A stretch of DNA of 64,000 bases from VAZQ01 sp035293945 (GTDB lineage: Bacteria; Pseudomonadota; Alphaproteobacteria; Rhizobiales; Xanthobacteraceae), in contig DATGLV010000039.1 of NCBI GenBank assembly GCA_035293945.1, positions 310,001 through 374,000 on the forward strand. The letters run 5' to 3'. How positions within the stretch are numbered: the first letter of the stretch is position 1; every line of letters starts with the position of its first letter. The notes beneath the pieces were generated by a model. It worked only from the letters and a program-made list of their open reading frames with translations, made no database searches and was not told the origin of the DNA. Made by a program: the position numbers and the translations under genes. Positions 16,318 to 24,828 of the stretch are shown in pieces.

Positions 16318-17196
16318 TCAAGCCTCCTTGCCGGCTGCGTCGGGATCGCCGCGATACCATCCGGTGATCATCGAGCGCATCTCGTTGATCGGCCCGGCGG
16401 CGATCACCATGAGGATGTGGACGACAAAGAATGCGACGAGGATCAGCATGCCGCAGAAATGCAGGAGACGGGCGGTTTGCCGACCGCCGAAAAGATCGAG
16501 CAGCCAGGGCCACGCCGAATCGACGCCGGGCGATATCGTCAGGCCGGTAAGTATCACGCCGGGGATGACGACGATGAGGATCACGGCGTAGCTGAGCTTC
16601 TGCAGGACGTTGTAGGAGCGACCATGCGGGAATTTCAGGCACAGGTGGCTGACGACATCGCGGGGCAGACGCTTGATGTCGCGCGGCTTGGGGACGATGT
16701 CACGCCAGAGATGGCCGTTGATAAGGCTGGCGAACAGCCAGACACACCAGGTGGCAACAAGGATCCAGGCAAAAAAGAAATGGATCACGCGCCCGGTCGC
16801 GAGGTCGTAGTAGGAGGGGATCGTCGCCCATTCCGGGAAGGCCTGGAAACTCGGCTGGGCCGGGGGGCCGCTCTTGCCCAGGAACCCGCTGGTATCGAAA
16901 TCGTGGCCCAGAATGCTGGTTACGCCGACAATCGTGTCGCCGCGCTCCTCCGCATGAATGTCGAGAACTGTATTGTCGAACTGCTTGTTGCCGTATCTGG
17001 CCTGCGGACCGAGATACTGCTTGTCACCAAACCCCGACTGCCCTCCAAAATAAAGGATCGGGTGGGCGTTGAAGATCTGCAGCCCGCTGGTCACCATGAA
17101 GAACAGCGTCACGGCCCAGATCCAATGGGTCGCCCGCGTCCAGGCCGATTGGCGATAGAAAAGCTGTGCTCGCTTTTTCTCAGTTAACTCAGCCAT
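16318..17196 (-). CDS. Membrane cytochrome b, b561/formate-dehydrogenase-gamma type, partner of the molybdo-oxidase
   Basis: 292 residues. Start 17196 places RATHWIWAVTLFFMV as the first membrane helix. Further helices are near VIHFFFAWILVATWCVWLF, SYAVILIVVIPGVIL and LLHFCGMLILVAFFVVHILMVI. The His residues in helices 1, 2 and 4 are the expected ligands of two b-haems. A long periplasmic loop (about 40-135) lies between helices 1 and 2. Its stop is one base from the start of the Tat-exported oxidoreductase, so the two form an operon and probably one complex passing electrons to or from quinone. Confidence 0.88.
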   Translation of the reverse strand: MAELTEKKRAQLFYRQSAWTRATHWIWAVTLFFMVTSGLQIFNAHPILYFGGQSGFGDKQYLGPQARYGNKQFDNTVLDIHAEERGDTIVGVTSILGHDFDTSGFLGKSGPPAQPSFQAFPEWATIPSYYDLATGRVIHFFFAWILVATWCVWLFASLINGHLWRDIVPKPRDIKRLPRDVVSHLCLKFPHGRSYNVLQKLSYAVILIVVIPGVILTGLTISPGVDSAWPWLLDLFGGRQTARLLHFCGMLILVAFFVVHILMVIAAGPINEMRSMITGWYRGDPDAAGKEA

Positions 17197-17448
17197 CTCT
17201 GATCCCTGCGCTGATCCTTTCGCGACAAAAAGGACGATGAACGTCGGCCACTGACGATCTAACGTTACATAAAGAACGCATCGGCAATCGCCAGGTTTCG
17301 GTGACGAGGTGGGTGCTGAGACCGAGGTTCCGAACAAAGGCAGGGTCGGCGCAAACGTCGCGGCCCCAGCCAGTCAACAACTGAAGTCACGGCCCCTTTC
17401 GGGAGCAGAGGAACTTTGGCTACCATCGATGTCTTCAGGGAGCACGCT
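17197..17448. other. Divergent promoter region
   Basis: 252 bases lie between the divergently transcribed cytochrome b and Bug genes. No gene is visible. TAACGTTA near 17259 is a short palindrome, too short to name. Confidence 0.5.
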
Positions 17449-18426
17449 GTGAAGCTTCCTCGGCGCAAATTTCTAAATCTCGCCGCGAGCTCTGCCGCGC
17501 TCACGGCCCTTTCGCGCATCTCGGGGGCGCAAGCTTATCCATCGCGGGCCGTACGCATCATCGTCGGCGGTCCGCCCGGCGGCCCAACCGACATTGCGGC
17601 GCGCCTCATCAGTCAATGGCTGTCGGCGCGCCTCGGCCAGCCATTCGTCGTCGACAATCGTCCGGGCGCGGGAGGCAATATCGCCGCCGAGGCGGTCGTA
17701 CGTGCGCCCGCGGACGGGTACACGCTCCTTCTCGTCTATGCGTCGAGCGCCATTAACGCGACACTCTACGAAAGACTCGATTTCAATTTCATCCGCGACA
17801 TCGCGCCAGTCGCCAGCATCAACCGCACGCCGCTTGTCCTGGAGGTGCATCCCTCATTCCCGGCCAAATCTGTTCCCGAGTTGATCGCATACACCAAGGC
17901 CAACCCGGGCGCAGTCAACTTGGCTCTACCTGTAATTGGGTCCGGCCCGTATATGGCCGGCGAGTTGTTCAAGATGATGGCCGGTGTCAACATGGTTTCC
18001 GTCGCCTATCGAGGCTCGGGACCGATGCTGAACGATCTACTCGGCAATCAGGTGCAGGTCGCCTTCGACGGCGTGTTGTCATCCATCCAACACATTCGGG
18101 CCGGTAGATTACGCGCGCTGGGTGTGGCGTCGGCGGCGCGCCTGGAAGCGTTACCGGACATCCCGATAATCGCAGATTTCGTGCCCGGCTTCGAGGCCAC
18201 CGGCTGGAATGGAATTGGCGTCCCAAGGAATACGTCCGTGGAAATCGTTGACCGGCTCAATAAGGAGATCAACGCGGGTCTTGTCGATCCGAACATCAAG
18301 GCGCGACTTGCGGATCTGGGAACCACACCATTGATCAGTTCGTCCGCCGAGTTCGGCAGGTTCATCGCCGACGAAACTGAGAAATGGGCCAAGGTGGTCA
18401 AGTTCTCCGGCGTCAAACCCGAGTGA
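17449..18426 (+). CDS. Bug/TctC-family substrate-binding protein with Tat-like signal
   Basis: 325 residues from GTG 17449, about seven bases after CAGGGAG; a TTG at 17416 in frame is less likely. The N-terminus LPRRKFLNLAASSAALTA is a twin-arginine-like signal ending at AQA. The mature region shows YPSRAVRIIVGGPPGGPTD, NRPGAGGNIAAE and APADGYTLL, the classic Bug landmarks. It should bind a carboxylate in the periplasm. It stands alone, divergent from the molybdo-oxidase operon and convergent with the amidohydrolase gene, without transporter subunits. Base composition is somewhat lower in GC than the flanking genes. Confidence 0.92.
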   Translation: MKLPRRKFLNLAASSAALTALSRISGAQAYPSRAVRIIVGGPPGGPTDIAARLISQWLSARLGQPFVVDNRPGAGGNIAAEAVVRAPADGYTLLLVYASSAINATLYERLDFNFIRDIAPVASINRTPLVLEVHPSFPAKSVPELIAYTKANPGAVNLALPVIGSGPYMAGELFKMMAGVNMVSVAYRGSGPMLNDLLGNQVQVAFDGVLSSIQHIRAGRLRALGVASAARLEALPDIPIIADFVPGFEATGWNGIGVPRNTSVEIVDRLNKEINAGLVDPNIKARLADLGTTPLISSSAEFGRFIADETEKWAKVVKFSGVKPE

Positions 18427-18479
18427 AATGCGGGCGTTGCCTTGCCGGACAAGGTCGGTCTGCTCAGGCCTTGTCCGCG

Positions 18480-19649
18480 CTAAATCCGGTAGATGCTCCG
18501 CGGATTTTCATAAGCAATCTTCACGGCGAGATCGGCCGGCAGCAGAGACAGCATCATGCCCGCCGCCGTGAGCCTTCCCTGGTTGCCGCGGCCGAGCTGG
18601 GCAGGCGCACTCTGGGGATCCGCGGTCGCGGGAAGGAAGAAAGAGTCCGATCCCATCACGAACCGGTCGGAGTGCCTGCGCAGCAGGGCGAGCCAGTCCG
18701 GGGAGATACCGGATGGGGTCAGGATCAAGTTGTAGAAGCGCAGTCCGAACGGGTTGTTGGCCGCGCCCTGAGGCGGAAGCGGCCGAAGGCTCATGAACAG
18801 GTTGGGATAGGTGTCCATCAGCATGCCTATGAGTGCAGGCGTGAAGTTGCCGGTCAAATCCGACCCTCCGTGCGCCCAGGCAAATCTGGCTCCTGGATGC
18901 TCAGCAAGAAGCTGCTCAAATCCGCTCACGTTTGCGGCAAGCGTCGGCGGATTTGGCGGGACCCGAAGCGCCGCAGGCGTCTGCATCGAATCAGCGGCTA
19001 CCGGGTCCATGTGCAGGTCGATCACGACCTTGCGCTGGTCCGCGACCGCGGACAGTGCCTTGAGCAACGGGTGTGTGCTGGCGACCTGCTCAAAAGGATG
19101 ACGATTCACGAGCGACAGGTGCAGGATCGCGATCTCGCCAAATCCGATAGCGCCCTCATCAATCAGGCGGTGGGCGAGAGCGACGAATCTCTGCTTGACG
19201 TCGGGTGTCACACTATCGGGATCGCGATGCTCGTGCAGCAGCGGATTGAGGGTGCCGCCGCCGCCCAGGAAGGCGAAGTGATCCCCATGGCGGCGCAGCT
19301 CTGCGGCAAATTCGGGAAGATCGAAGAACCCGGGCGGCGGCTGCGGCGGGCTCATGACCACCGCTTTTGTAATCCCGAATTCCTGCATTGCTCTGGCGCA
19401 AGCTTCCATCGATTCGCCGAATTGCGGCTGCCGAACCCCAACGAGGTGCACATGAACGTCGATGTGTGGAAACCTTGACGTGCCGGGTCCTGCCATCCGC
19501 CCAGGCGTCGGATTCCCGGGGCGAGATGGACCTTCCAAAAGCGGATGCGCAGGGCCGGCTGATTGGGAAGCGGCGCGCGTGGCCAGTGCGGCCCCCAATC
19601 CGACAAGCACAGCCCGGCGGCCAACAAACAATCCAGACGGGATCCTCAT
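18480..19649 (-). CDS. Tat-exported metal-dependent amidohydrolase (TIM-barrel, amidohydrolase 2 family)
   Basis: 389 residues from ATG 19649. This start yields a twin-arginine-like signal (FVGRRAVLVGLGAALATRAA). The barrel has the metal motif DVHVHLVG, VIDLHMDP, FAWAHGGSD and a late GSDSF that supplies the metal-binding Asp, matching the 2-pyrone-4,6-dicarboxylate lactonase/aminocarboxymuconate decarboxylase-like family. Most relatives are cytoplasmic, so a Tat signal is notable. It converges with the Bug gene and may act on a lactone or aromatic breakdown product in the periplasm. The substrate is not known. Confidence 0.85.
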   Translation of the reverse strand: MRIPSGLFVGRRAVLVGLGAALATRAASQSAGPAHPLLEGPSRPGNPTPGRMAGPGTSRFPHIDVHVHLVGVRQPQFGESMEACARAMQEFGITKAVVMSPPQPPPGFFDLPEFAAELRRHGDHFAFLGGGGTLNPLLHEHRDPDSVTPDVKQRFVALAHRLIDEGAIGFGEIAILHLSLVNRHPFEQVASTHPLLKALSAVADQRKVVIDLHMDPVAADSMQTPAALRVPPNPPTLAANVSGFEQLLAEHPGARFAWAHGGSDLTGNFTPALIGMLMDTYPNLFMSLRPLPPQGAANNPFGLRFYNLILTPSGISPDWLALLRRHSDRFVMGSDSFFLPATADPQSAPAQLGRGNQGRLTAAGMMLSLLPADLAVKIAYENPRSIYRI

Positions 19650-19783
19650 GCTACCGGCATATTGATGATTATCGCGAATGGGAGAATCGTTGCCAGGGAG
19701 CATCTTAAACCGGGAACATGCATCTTCGGAACCGGGAATGCGCGGCGGGCATTCGAACTGTGGGAGCCGCACGGAGGACACCA

Positions 19784-20401
19784 ATGGACGCCCCACGTGA
19801 GCAGTTGCAACAACAGCAGAGCATTCCGGGCTATGATTTCGGCACCGACAAGGTCGCGAGATCACCGATATCCCTGGCTGAATGGGAGGAGCTCAAGAAG
19901 TCCGCCCTGTTCTCGGAAGAGGACGTGGTTTATCTCCGCCTCTCTGAGGAGGTCCTGGCGGACCAGATTCCGGGCCTCTTGAACATCTGGCGCGGAGTAA
20001 TCTTCGATCATCCGCATCTGCGCGCTTACGACGAAGATCCGAAGACGCACGAAGTAGATGCCGAATATGCTCAAGCGGTCGGCAAGCGCTTCTGTCAATG
20101 GGTGCGCGATACGGCGCGCGCGAAGTACGACCAGGCGTGGCTCGATTATCAATACGAGATCGGATTGCGGCATCATCGATCCAAGAAGAACAAGACCGAC
20201 AATGCCCACACGCTCGGCCATATCAGAGCGCGCGATATCCTGGCGTTCTGCGCTTCGATCGTGGTGCCGATGAAGCCGTTTCTGGCCAAAACCGGCCTGC
20301 CGGCGGAAATCGTCGATCGCATGTATGATGCATGGTGGAAGTCGATGATTCTGCAGGCGACGCTGTGGATGCAGCCTTATGTTCGCGAAGGCGATTACTG
20401 A
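19784..20401 (+). CDS. Protoglobin (single-domain haem sensor/globin)
   Basis: 205 residues from ATG 19784, preceded by ACGGAGGA. The whole length matches the protoglobin family known from Methanosarcina acetivorans. It has PGYDFGTDKVARSP at the N-terminus, the pre-A helix, and the signature YDQAWLDYQYEIGLRHHRSK containing the proximal haem His. MKPFLAK and a C-terminal WMQPYVREGDY follow. Protoglobins bind O2, CO and NO through a buried haem; their role may be gas sensing or detoxification. No signalling domain is fused. The gene follows the amidohydrolase divergently and precedes an unknown membrane protein. Confidence 0.93.
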   Translation: MDAPREQLQQQQSIPGYDFGTDKVARSPISLAEWEELKKSALFSEEDVVYLRLSEEVLADQIPGLLNIWRGVIFDHPHLRAYDEDPKTHEVDAEYAQAVGKRFCQWVRDTARAKYDQAWLDYQYEIGLRHHRSKKNKTDNAHTLGHIRARDILAFCASIVVPMKPFLAKTGLPAEIVDRMYDAWWKSMILQATLWMQPYVREGDY

Positions 20402-20876
20402 GCGCTGCCGATCTTTCCGCCATTTTCTGTTTGAGACGCTTGCTCTAACGCGGGGCGCAGTTCCTCGCGAAATATCAGTCACTCCTTGAAGCGATCTTCC
20501 CGCATTGGTGCGTTCTCCTGCGGGCAGGAGGCAACCGACGACGGCCTGGGGGTGGTAAGCGGGCTCATCGGCACACGGTTCTGATCTCAAGCGAGCCCAG
20601 TTCGTCTGGAATGATCCCGACCGAGCGCGGGACGAACGGTTTTGTAGCGCACCCTGCCGGTGGCCGCCCGGCCCAACTCTCTCGCACGGGGTCGGAGGCA
20701 AGGTTGGGGGAGATCGCGCTGCACTGCATCCTAGGGCAAGGCCGGGGCAGACGCACGCTGAACCGATCGCCTCATTCCGCCGCAAGGCGCCGCACACCCT
20801 TTTTGTCGCAGTCGAAATCGATTTGTGACAGAATTATTGCGGTAAGGTGTCGGTTCGATTACGTGCGGAGTTGCCC
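20402..20876. other. 475-base interval with no recognisable gene
   Basis: Reading frames here are short and have no family resemblance. A TTTTTGTCGCAGTCGAAATC stretch near 20801 precedes the next gene and may lie in its promoter. No repeat, tRNA or transposase remnant was recognised. Confidence 0.5.
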
Positions 20877-21839
20877 ATGAGCGTGCAATGGCCGGTGCGG
20901 CCAAGTTCACTGGCCTGGTCAAATCCCTTGTCTTGGTGGTGGGGTTTGTTGGCGCTCGTGAGCGGCCTGAATGTCGCGATCTGGTTTTGGCTCTACGGCT
21001 ACCTTCAGGAGCGGCCGACCGGCAGCCTCGACGGTAGGTCCGGTCTCGAGCTTATGCTCTTTCTCTCGGCCGCCTATGTCTTCGGCTGTGCATTCAGGTC
21101 GCTCCTCCCGCGCGCCGATGTGCAGCGGATCTGCCTCTTCGACACCTGGCTGTCGAGCGTAACAGTCGGCCGGTCGGTCGCAACCGTGGCCGAGATCTGC
21201 TTCGTGGCGCAGTGGGCGATCATGCTGCATCAACTCGGCTTGATGACGGGAGCCGACACGGCCTTGAACGCTGCGTGGGTGATCGTGCCATTGGTAGTCG
21301 TCGCAGAATGCTTCTCATGGCATGCGGTGCTGACCAGGAATTATCTCGGCAGCGCAATCGAGAATTCCATATGGGCGGTTTCCTTCTTCATCGTTGCGAT
21401 CGGCCTTTGTCGCTTGCTGCCGATGTTCGATGGGCCGGTCGGCGCAGCCCTCCTCATCGCCATCGTCGGGATTGCGGGCTATCTGGCGTTCCTGGCGACC
21501 ATCGACCTGCCGATGTATCTGACGCGATGGCAGGCCGAGGGAGGCAAACGCGTGGGGTCGCTCGGCTATCTCGAGGGTCTTCGTGATGCGAGCGTTCGGT
21601 GGGTCGTGACACACGACATTGCCGAATGGAGGCAGGAGATTCCCTGGATGTCGCTCTATTTCAGCGCGGCGGTCTGGGCGAGCCTCACGCTCTGCGTCTG
21701 CTACTCGTTCACGGGCGATCTTCCGCGCTATCTCACCGAAGCGCGGCCCGTGGCCTGCTCGTCGACGGCGTTGGCGATGGCGTGCAAGCAGTCTCCGGTC
21801 GTGCCGAGTTCGGCCGATCAGGTGCATACGCCGCAATAG
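20877..21839 (+). CDS. Integral membrane protein of unknown function
   Basis: 320 residues from ATG 20877. There are about seven hydrophobic segments, near 18-37, 53-70, 98-116, 127-148, 160-179, 186-205 and 258-278. A cytoplasmic loop rich in charged residues (about 211-250: MYLTRWQAEGGKRVGSL, VTHDIAEWRQEIPW) lies between the last two. The C-terminus is a short Cys-containing tail. I recognise no family motif. It follows the protoglobin gene after 475 bases, so no operon link is evident. Confidence 0.7.
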   Translation: MSVQWPVRPSSLAWSNPLSWWWGLLALVSGLNVAIWFWLYGYLQERPTGSLDGRSGLELMLFLSAAYVFGCAFRSLLPRADVQRICLFDTWLSSVTVGRSVATVAEICFVAQWAIMLHQLGLMTGADTALNAAWVIVPLVVVAECFSWHAVLTRNYLGSAIENSIWAVSFFIVAIGLCRLLPMFDGPVGAALLIAIVGIAGYLAFLATIDLPMYLTRWQAEGGKRVGSLGYLEGLRDASVRWVVTHDIAEWRQEIPWMSLYFSAAVWASLTLCVCYSFTGDLPRYLTEARPVACSSTALAMACKQSPVVPSSADQVHTPQ

Positions 21840-21956
21840 TCTATCACTGCGCGGATTGATTTTTCGTTGCACGACATTCGGAATTCAATCAACCGCAATA
21901 ACTTCAAGCACAGATCGATATGGCGTAGCATATCGCCAAGTGCCCCTCGCTTCTTT

Positions 21957-22252
21957 TCAGAAGGCATACATGGTGTCGCGCGCTACGGGCGCCCGCAGAT
22001 GCGGCTTCAGCGCGCCGCGATCAATCACGTCCACCGGACTATCGAACAAGCCGGCAATATATTCCTTGAGACTCATGCACTCGTAGAGCGAACCCTCGCG
22101 CCCCGCCTCAAACTCCACGAGGATGTCGATGTCGCTGTCCGGCCGCTCCTGGCCACGCGCGATCGAGCCGAAAAAAGCCGCGCGTCGGAGCCGCGTGCCC
22201 GCAATGCGGGCTCGGCCGCCTTCAGTTTCGCAATGATTTCGTCGCGTCGCAT
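21957..22252 (-). pseudogene. Frameshifted minimal nucleotidyltransferase (MNT-type) gene
   Basis: The frame from ATG 22252 reads MRRDEIIAKLKAAEPALRARG. It continues only if one base is restored at about 22189/22190, after which the other frame gives RRAAFFGSIARGQERPDSDID and SLKEYIAGLFDSPVDVIDRG to the stop at 21957. GS...RPDSDID is the catalytic GS-x-D-x-D core of the small nucleotidyltransferases that act as antitoxins beside HEPN proteins. No HEPN partner is adjacent. The one-base deletion should inactivate it unless it is a sequencing error. Confidence 0.75.
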
Positions 22253-22330
22253 GGCGACAATGCATTGCAGATCGCGCCATTTTTCCAGTTCCAATGCTTT
22301 GGTGCACGGCCCAGGCGCGGGTCACAGCTT

Positions 22331-22491
22331 TCAGATCAGCTTCAGGCCCTTCAGACTCGCGTGCCCGTCCCGGCCGACGATGATGTGGTCGTGCACCGCG
22401 ATTCCGAGCGGCTTCGCCACATTGATGATCTCGAGCGTCATCTGGATGTCGGCCTGCGACGGCGTCGGATCTCCTGAAGGGTGATTGTGCA
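22331..22491 (-). pseudogene. Truncated 3' end of radC (duplicate copy)
   Basis: This piece encodes only the last 53 residues of RadC: HNHPSGDPTPSQAD (metal-binding JAMM motif) through DGHASLKGLKLI and a stop. It lacks the first 190 residues. Bases 22380-22491 are identical over 112 bases to 25294-25405 in the intact radC. The final 49 bases differ clearly (SLKGLKLI here, SLKALRLI in the intact gene). It reads in the same direction as the intact gene. It looks like the displaced original 3' end left behind by an insertion or recombination. Confidence 0.88.
22380..22491. repeat. 112-bp perfect direct repeat, left copy
   Basis: Identical to 25294-25405. The repeat lies within radC coding sequence and bounds a segment of about 2.8 kb. 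Identity stops sharply at GATTGTGCA on one side and ATGATGTGG on the other. Confidence 0.9.
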
Positions 22492-22499
22492 GCAAGCAC

Positions 22500-22888
22500 C
22501 CGAGCGACCTATCGCACTAATAATGTTGGAGAAACGCCTCTCTCGCATACGAACAGGGGACGGGCATAGGGGTCGGTAAGAACCGGTCGTTTGAGATCAT
22601 CCGGCAGGATCACGTTGCATATGATTGGATAATTCTCGGGCCCGGTCGATCATCAGCTGGGTTCTGCTTCACCCCCCTAGACCTGCCGTGAAGGCAACCC
22701 GGCCAGCGGGCCAGCCACGGGCCACAAGCGGTCGCCGAGACCCTACCGCACGCCGGCAACACCCGATAAAGTCGTATGGACTTCTGAGCTGCATGGGGCG
22801 TGCCGAAGCCTCATTCTCACATCGCAGCGTGCAGTGCCCACGGCGGGCGAGACAGCATTCGTCCACACGCCATCAGTAGGGGGCAATC
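22500..22888. other. Gene-poor stretch with a short unidentified coding remnant
   Basis: On the minus strand a 44-codon open stretch ends with TAG at 22509-22511 and reads protein-like near its end (LPDDLKRPVLTDPYARPLF, CERGVSPTLLVR). It has no start codon and stops upstream at about 22644, so it is probably the tail of a lost gene. The rest, to the epoxide hydrolase start, shows nothing recognisable. Confidence 0.4.
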
Positions 22889-24133
22889 ATGCCGACTGTG
22901 TCGCAACCGTCGCGCCGCACGCTGAATGCTATGCTTCTCGCAACGGCCGCATCCTCACTTGTTGGACAAGCGGACGCGGCGACAGCGGGCGCGAGCCCGG
23001 TACCCTTCCGCGTGGATATCCCTCAAGCGACGATCAATCGCATTCTTGACCGCGTCCGTGAGACACAATGGCCCGACCGACTTGACGCCCCAGATTGGCG
23101 ATATGGCGCGAACTGGGACTACATGAGGGCGTTGGCCAAGTATTGGGTTGAGCAGTACGATTGGCGAAAAGCGGAGTCGAACCTAAATCGCTACCCGCAA
23201 TTTCTTGCTCGTCTCGGGGACTTTGATATTCATTTCTATCACGTCAAGGGACGGGGACCGCGACCGGTTCCGCTTATCCTTACTCACGGCTGGCCGGGCT
23301 CAGTCGTAGAGTTTCTCGAGGCCATCGGTCCCTTGAGCGACCCGGCGAGTTACGGAGGCTCTGCTGACGGCGCCTTCGACGTCGTCGTCCCCTCTCTGCC
23401 CGGCTTTGCTTTCTCATCGAAGCCGGCCGGCAAGCCAATTGGTCTTGCAACGACAGCCTCGCTCTGGAACCGACTGATGACGGAGGTGCTCAGTTATCCG
23501 AAATACGGCGCCCAAGGAGGCGACTGGGGATCAGGGGTGACTGCTCAGCTCGCCCGACAGTTTGCGGGCTCTATTATCGGAGTACATTTCAACGGGCTTG
23601 GGGAGGGAGGATCGCCTCCTCCCGAATCAGAACAGAGTTCTGACGAGAAGGCTTGGCGTCGGCGAGCAACCGAATACCGTACCGCCGAGTTCGACTATTT
23701 CAATGAGCAGCGCCGAAAACCCGAGACCGTCGCATTCGCACTCGCGGACAACCCGGTCGGTACAGCCGCCTGGATCGTGGAAAAGCTCAAGGTTTGGAGT
23801 GATCCAGAGGGCTATGGCCTTCCCTTCACGATGGACCAAGTGCTGACGGACGTGATGCTTTATCTCGTAACAAATGCTATGGGCACATCTATCTGGTTTT
23901 ACCGTGGGACCCTCGACGAGCCGACAGGCGGCGGTAAGTTCACTGCACCAACGGGTTTCGTTTCGTCTCCTCACGAGTTTCCGCACCTTAACCCACCTCA
24001 GACCGTGCTGGCGCGGAATTACAACTTGGTCCACTACACCAAGCTGTCGCATGGCGGCCACTTCGCCTTCTTTGAGCAGCCTCAGGCCATGGCCGCCGAT
24101 GTCCGGGAGTTCTTCAGGATGCTGCGAACGTAG
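22889..24133 (+). CDS. Exported epoxide hydrolase, alpha/beta-hydrolase fold
   Basis: 414 residues. A Tat-like leader (SRRTLNAMLLATAASS) is followed by the epoxide hydrolase N-terminal domain (VPFRVDIPQATINRILDRV, then WPDRLDAPDWRYG) and the hydrolase core. Visible active-site parts are the oxyanion motif HGWPGS, the nucleophile Asp in GGDWGS, and the catalytic His in LSHGGHFAFFEQP. Such enzymes open epoxides to diols. Its codon use is looser and lower in GC than the flanking genes, and it lies between the radC direct repeats, which points to acquisition. No partner gene is evident. Confidence 0.93.
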   Translation: MPTVSQPSRRTLNAMLLATAASSLVGQADAATAGASPVPFRVDIPQATINRILDRVRETQWPDRLDAPDWRYGANWDYMRALAKYWVEQYDWRKAESNLNRYPQFLARLGDFDIHFYHVKGRGPRPVPLILTHGWPGSVVEFLEAIGPLSDPASYGGSADGAFDVVVPSLPGFAFSSKPAGKPIGLATTASLWNRLMTEVLSYPKYGAQGGDWGSGVTAQLARQFAGSIIGVHFNGLGEGGSPPPESEQSSDEKAWRRRATEYRTAEFDYFNEQRRKPETVAFALADNPVGTAAWIVEKLKVWSDPEGYGLPFTMDQVLTDVMLYLVTNAMGTSIWFYRGTLDEPTGGGKFTAPTGFVSSPHEFPHLNPPQTVLARNYNLVHYTKLSHGGHFAFFEQPQAMAADVREFFRMLRT

Positions 24134-24192
24134 TGGTGAGGAAGGACGATCATGGCTTCGCGGAAGCCGTGCATTTCATTGGGGGTAAATCC

Positions 24193-24423
24193 ATGACCAA
24201 TAGGATTTCTGCGACTGTCGCTGCTGTTCTGAGTTCGGTGTTTGTATTTTGTGCACTTCTTTGCACGCCAGCTGATGCCGACGATCGGGAAAGGCTGCTG
24301 GGCAATTGGAAGCTGGTCTCGTTTTACACCGAGGACGTCCAAACCAAGCAACGCAACAACGTCTACGGAGAGCGACCGAACGGTTACATCGGGTTCCCAA
24401 CCCAAACGTGCAAGGCAGCATGA
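24193..24423 (+). pseudogene. Truncated exported lipocalin-like protein
   Basis: 76 residues with a signal peptide (1-29, ending ADA), then the start of a lipocalin-like domain: RLLGNWKLVSFYTEDVQT, and YGERPNGYIGFP. Normal members continue for about 100 more residues after GY-x-x-F, but here the frame ends at TGA after TQTCKAA. The downstream bases show no continuation in another frame. It is probably a broken gene trapped next to the epoxide hydrolase, about 60 bases after its stop. Confidence 0.65.
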
Positions 24424-24603
24424 TGATTGGAACGCTGGTTTGGGAAAGAGAATAGGCCGAGGGCCGACCGGACCGAGTCTGCTTCGGGTCATAAGCGGTT
24501 AAGCTCAGTCTGAGCAAAACAGGTCCGGTGTTCCTCCCACATCCGGCCGATCCTGCTGTGTAGCAGAACAGAATATGGGCGCGGGTTCAGAGTGGGAGGC
24601 CAA

Positions 24604-24828
24604 TCAGCTCACCGCGCGAGCATGAACGATCTCGCGTGCCTCGACAGGTCTCACATCGGCGGCGTCAAGGGTCACCACCGTAACCGTGTCGCCCGAGAGC
24701 GTCGTGAACTCAACCTCGTAGCCGGCACCTTGCTGATGCACCAGCACGACGGTGCCAACATCACCGGCGGCAAGCCGCTCGGCGGGCAAGTCACGCTTCA
24801 AGACGACAAGGTCCAGTTCAGCTATCAT
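24604..24828 (-). CDS. Small DUF4926-like protein
   Basis: 74 residues, MIAELDLVVLKRDLPAERL followed by AGDVGTVVLVHQQGAGYEVEF and a VTLDAADVRP strand, the pattern of DUF4926, a small beta-barrel (SH3-like) family. Its ATG overlaps the TGA of the upstream gene as ATGA, so translation is coupled. DUF4926 proteins often follow a DUF6883 protein, as here; the pair has been suspected of a toxin/immunity or toxin/antitoxin relation. That function is inference only. It lies inside the putative inserted segment. Confidence 0.65.
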   Translation of the reverse strand: MIAELDLVVLKRDLPAERLAAGDVGTVVLVHQQGAGYEVEFTTLSGDTVTVVTLDAADVRPVEAREIVHARAVS

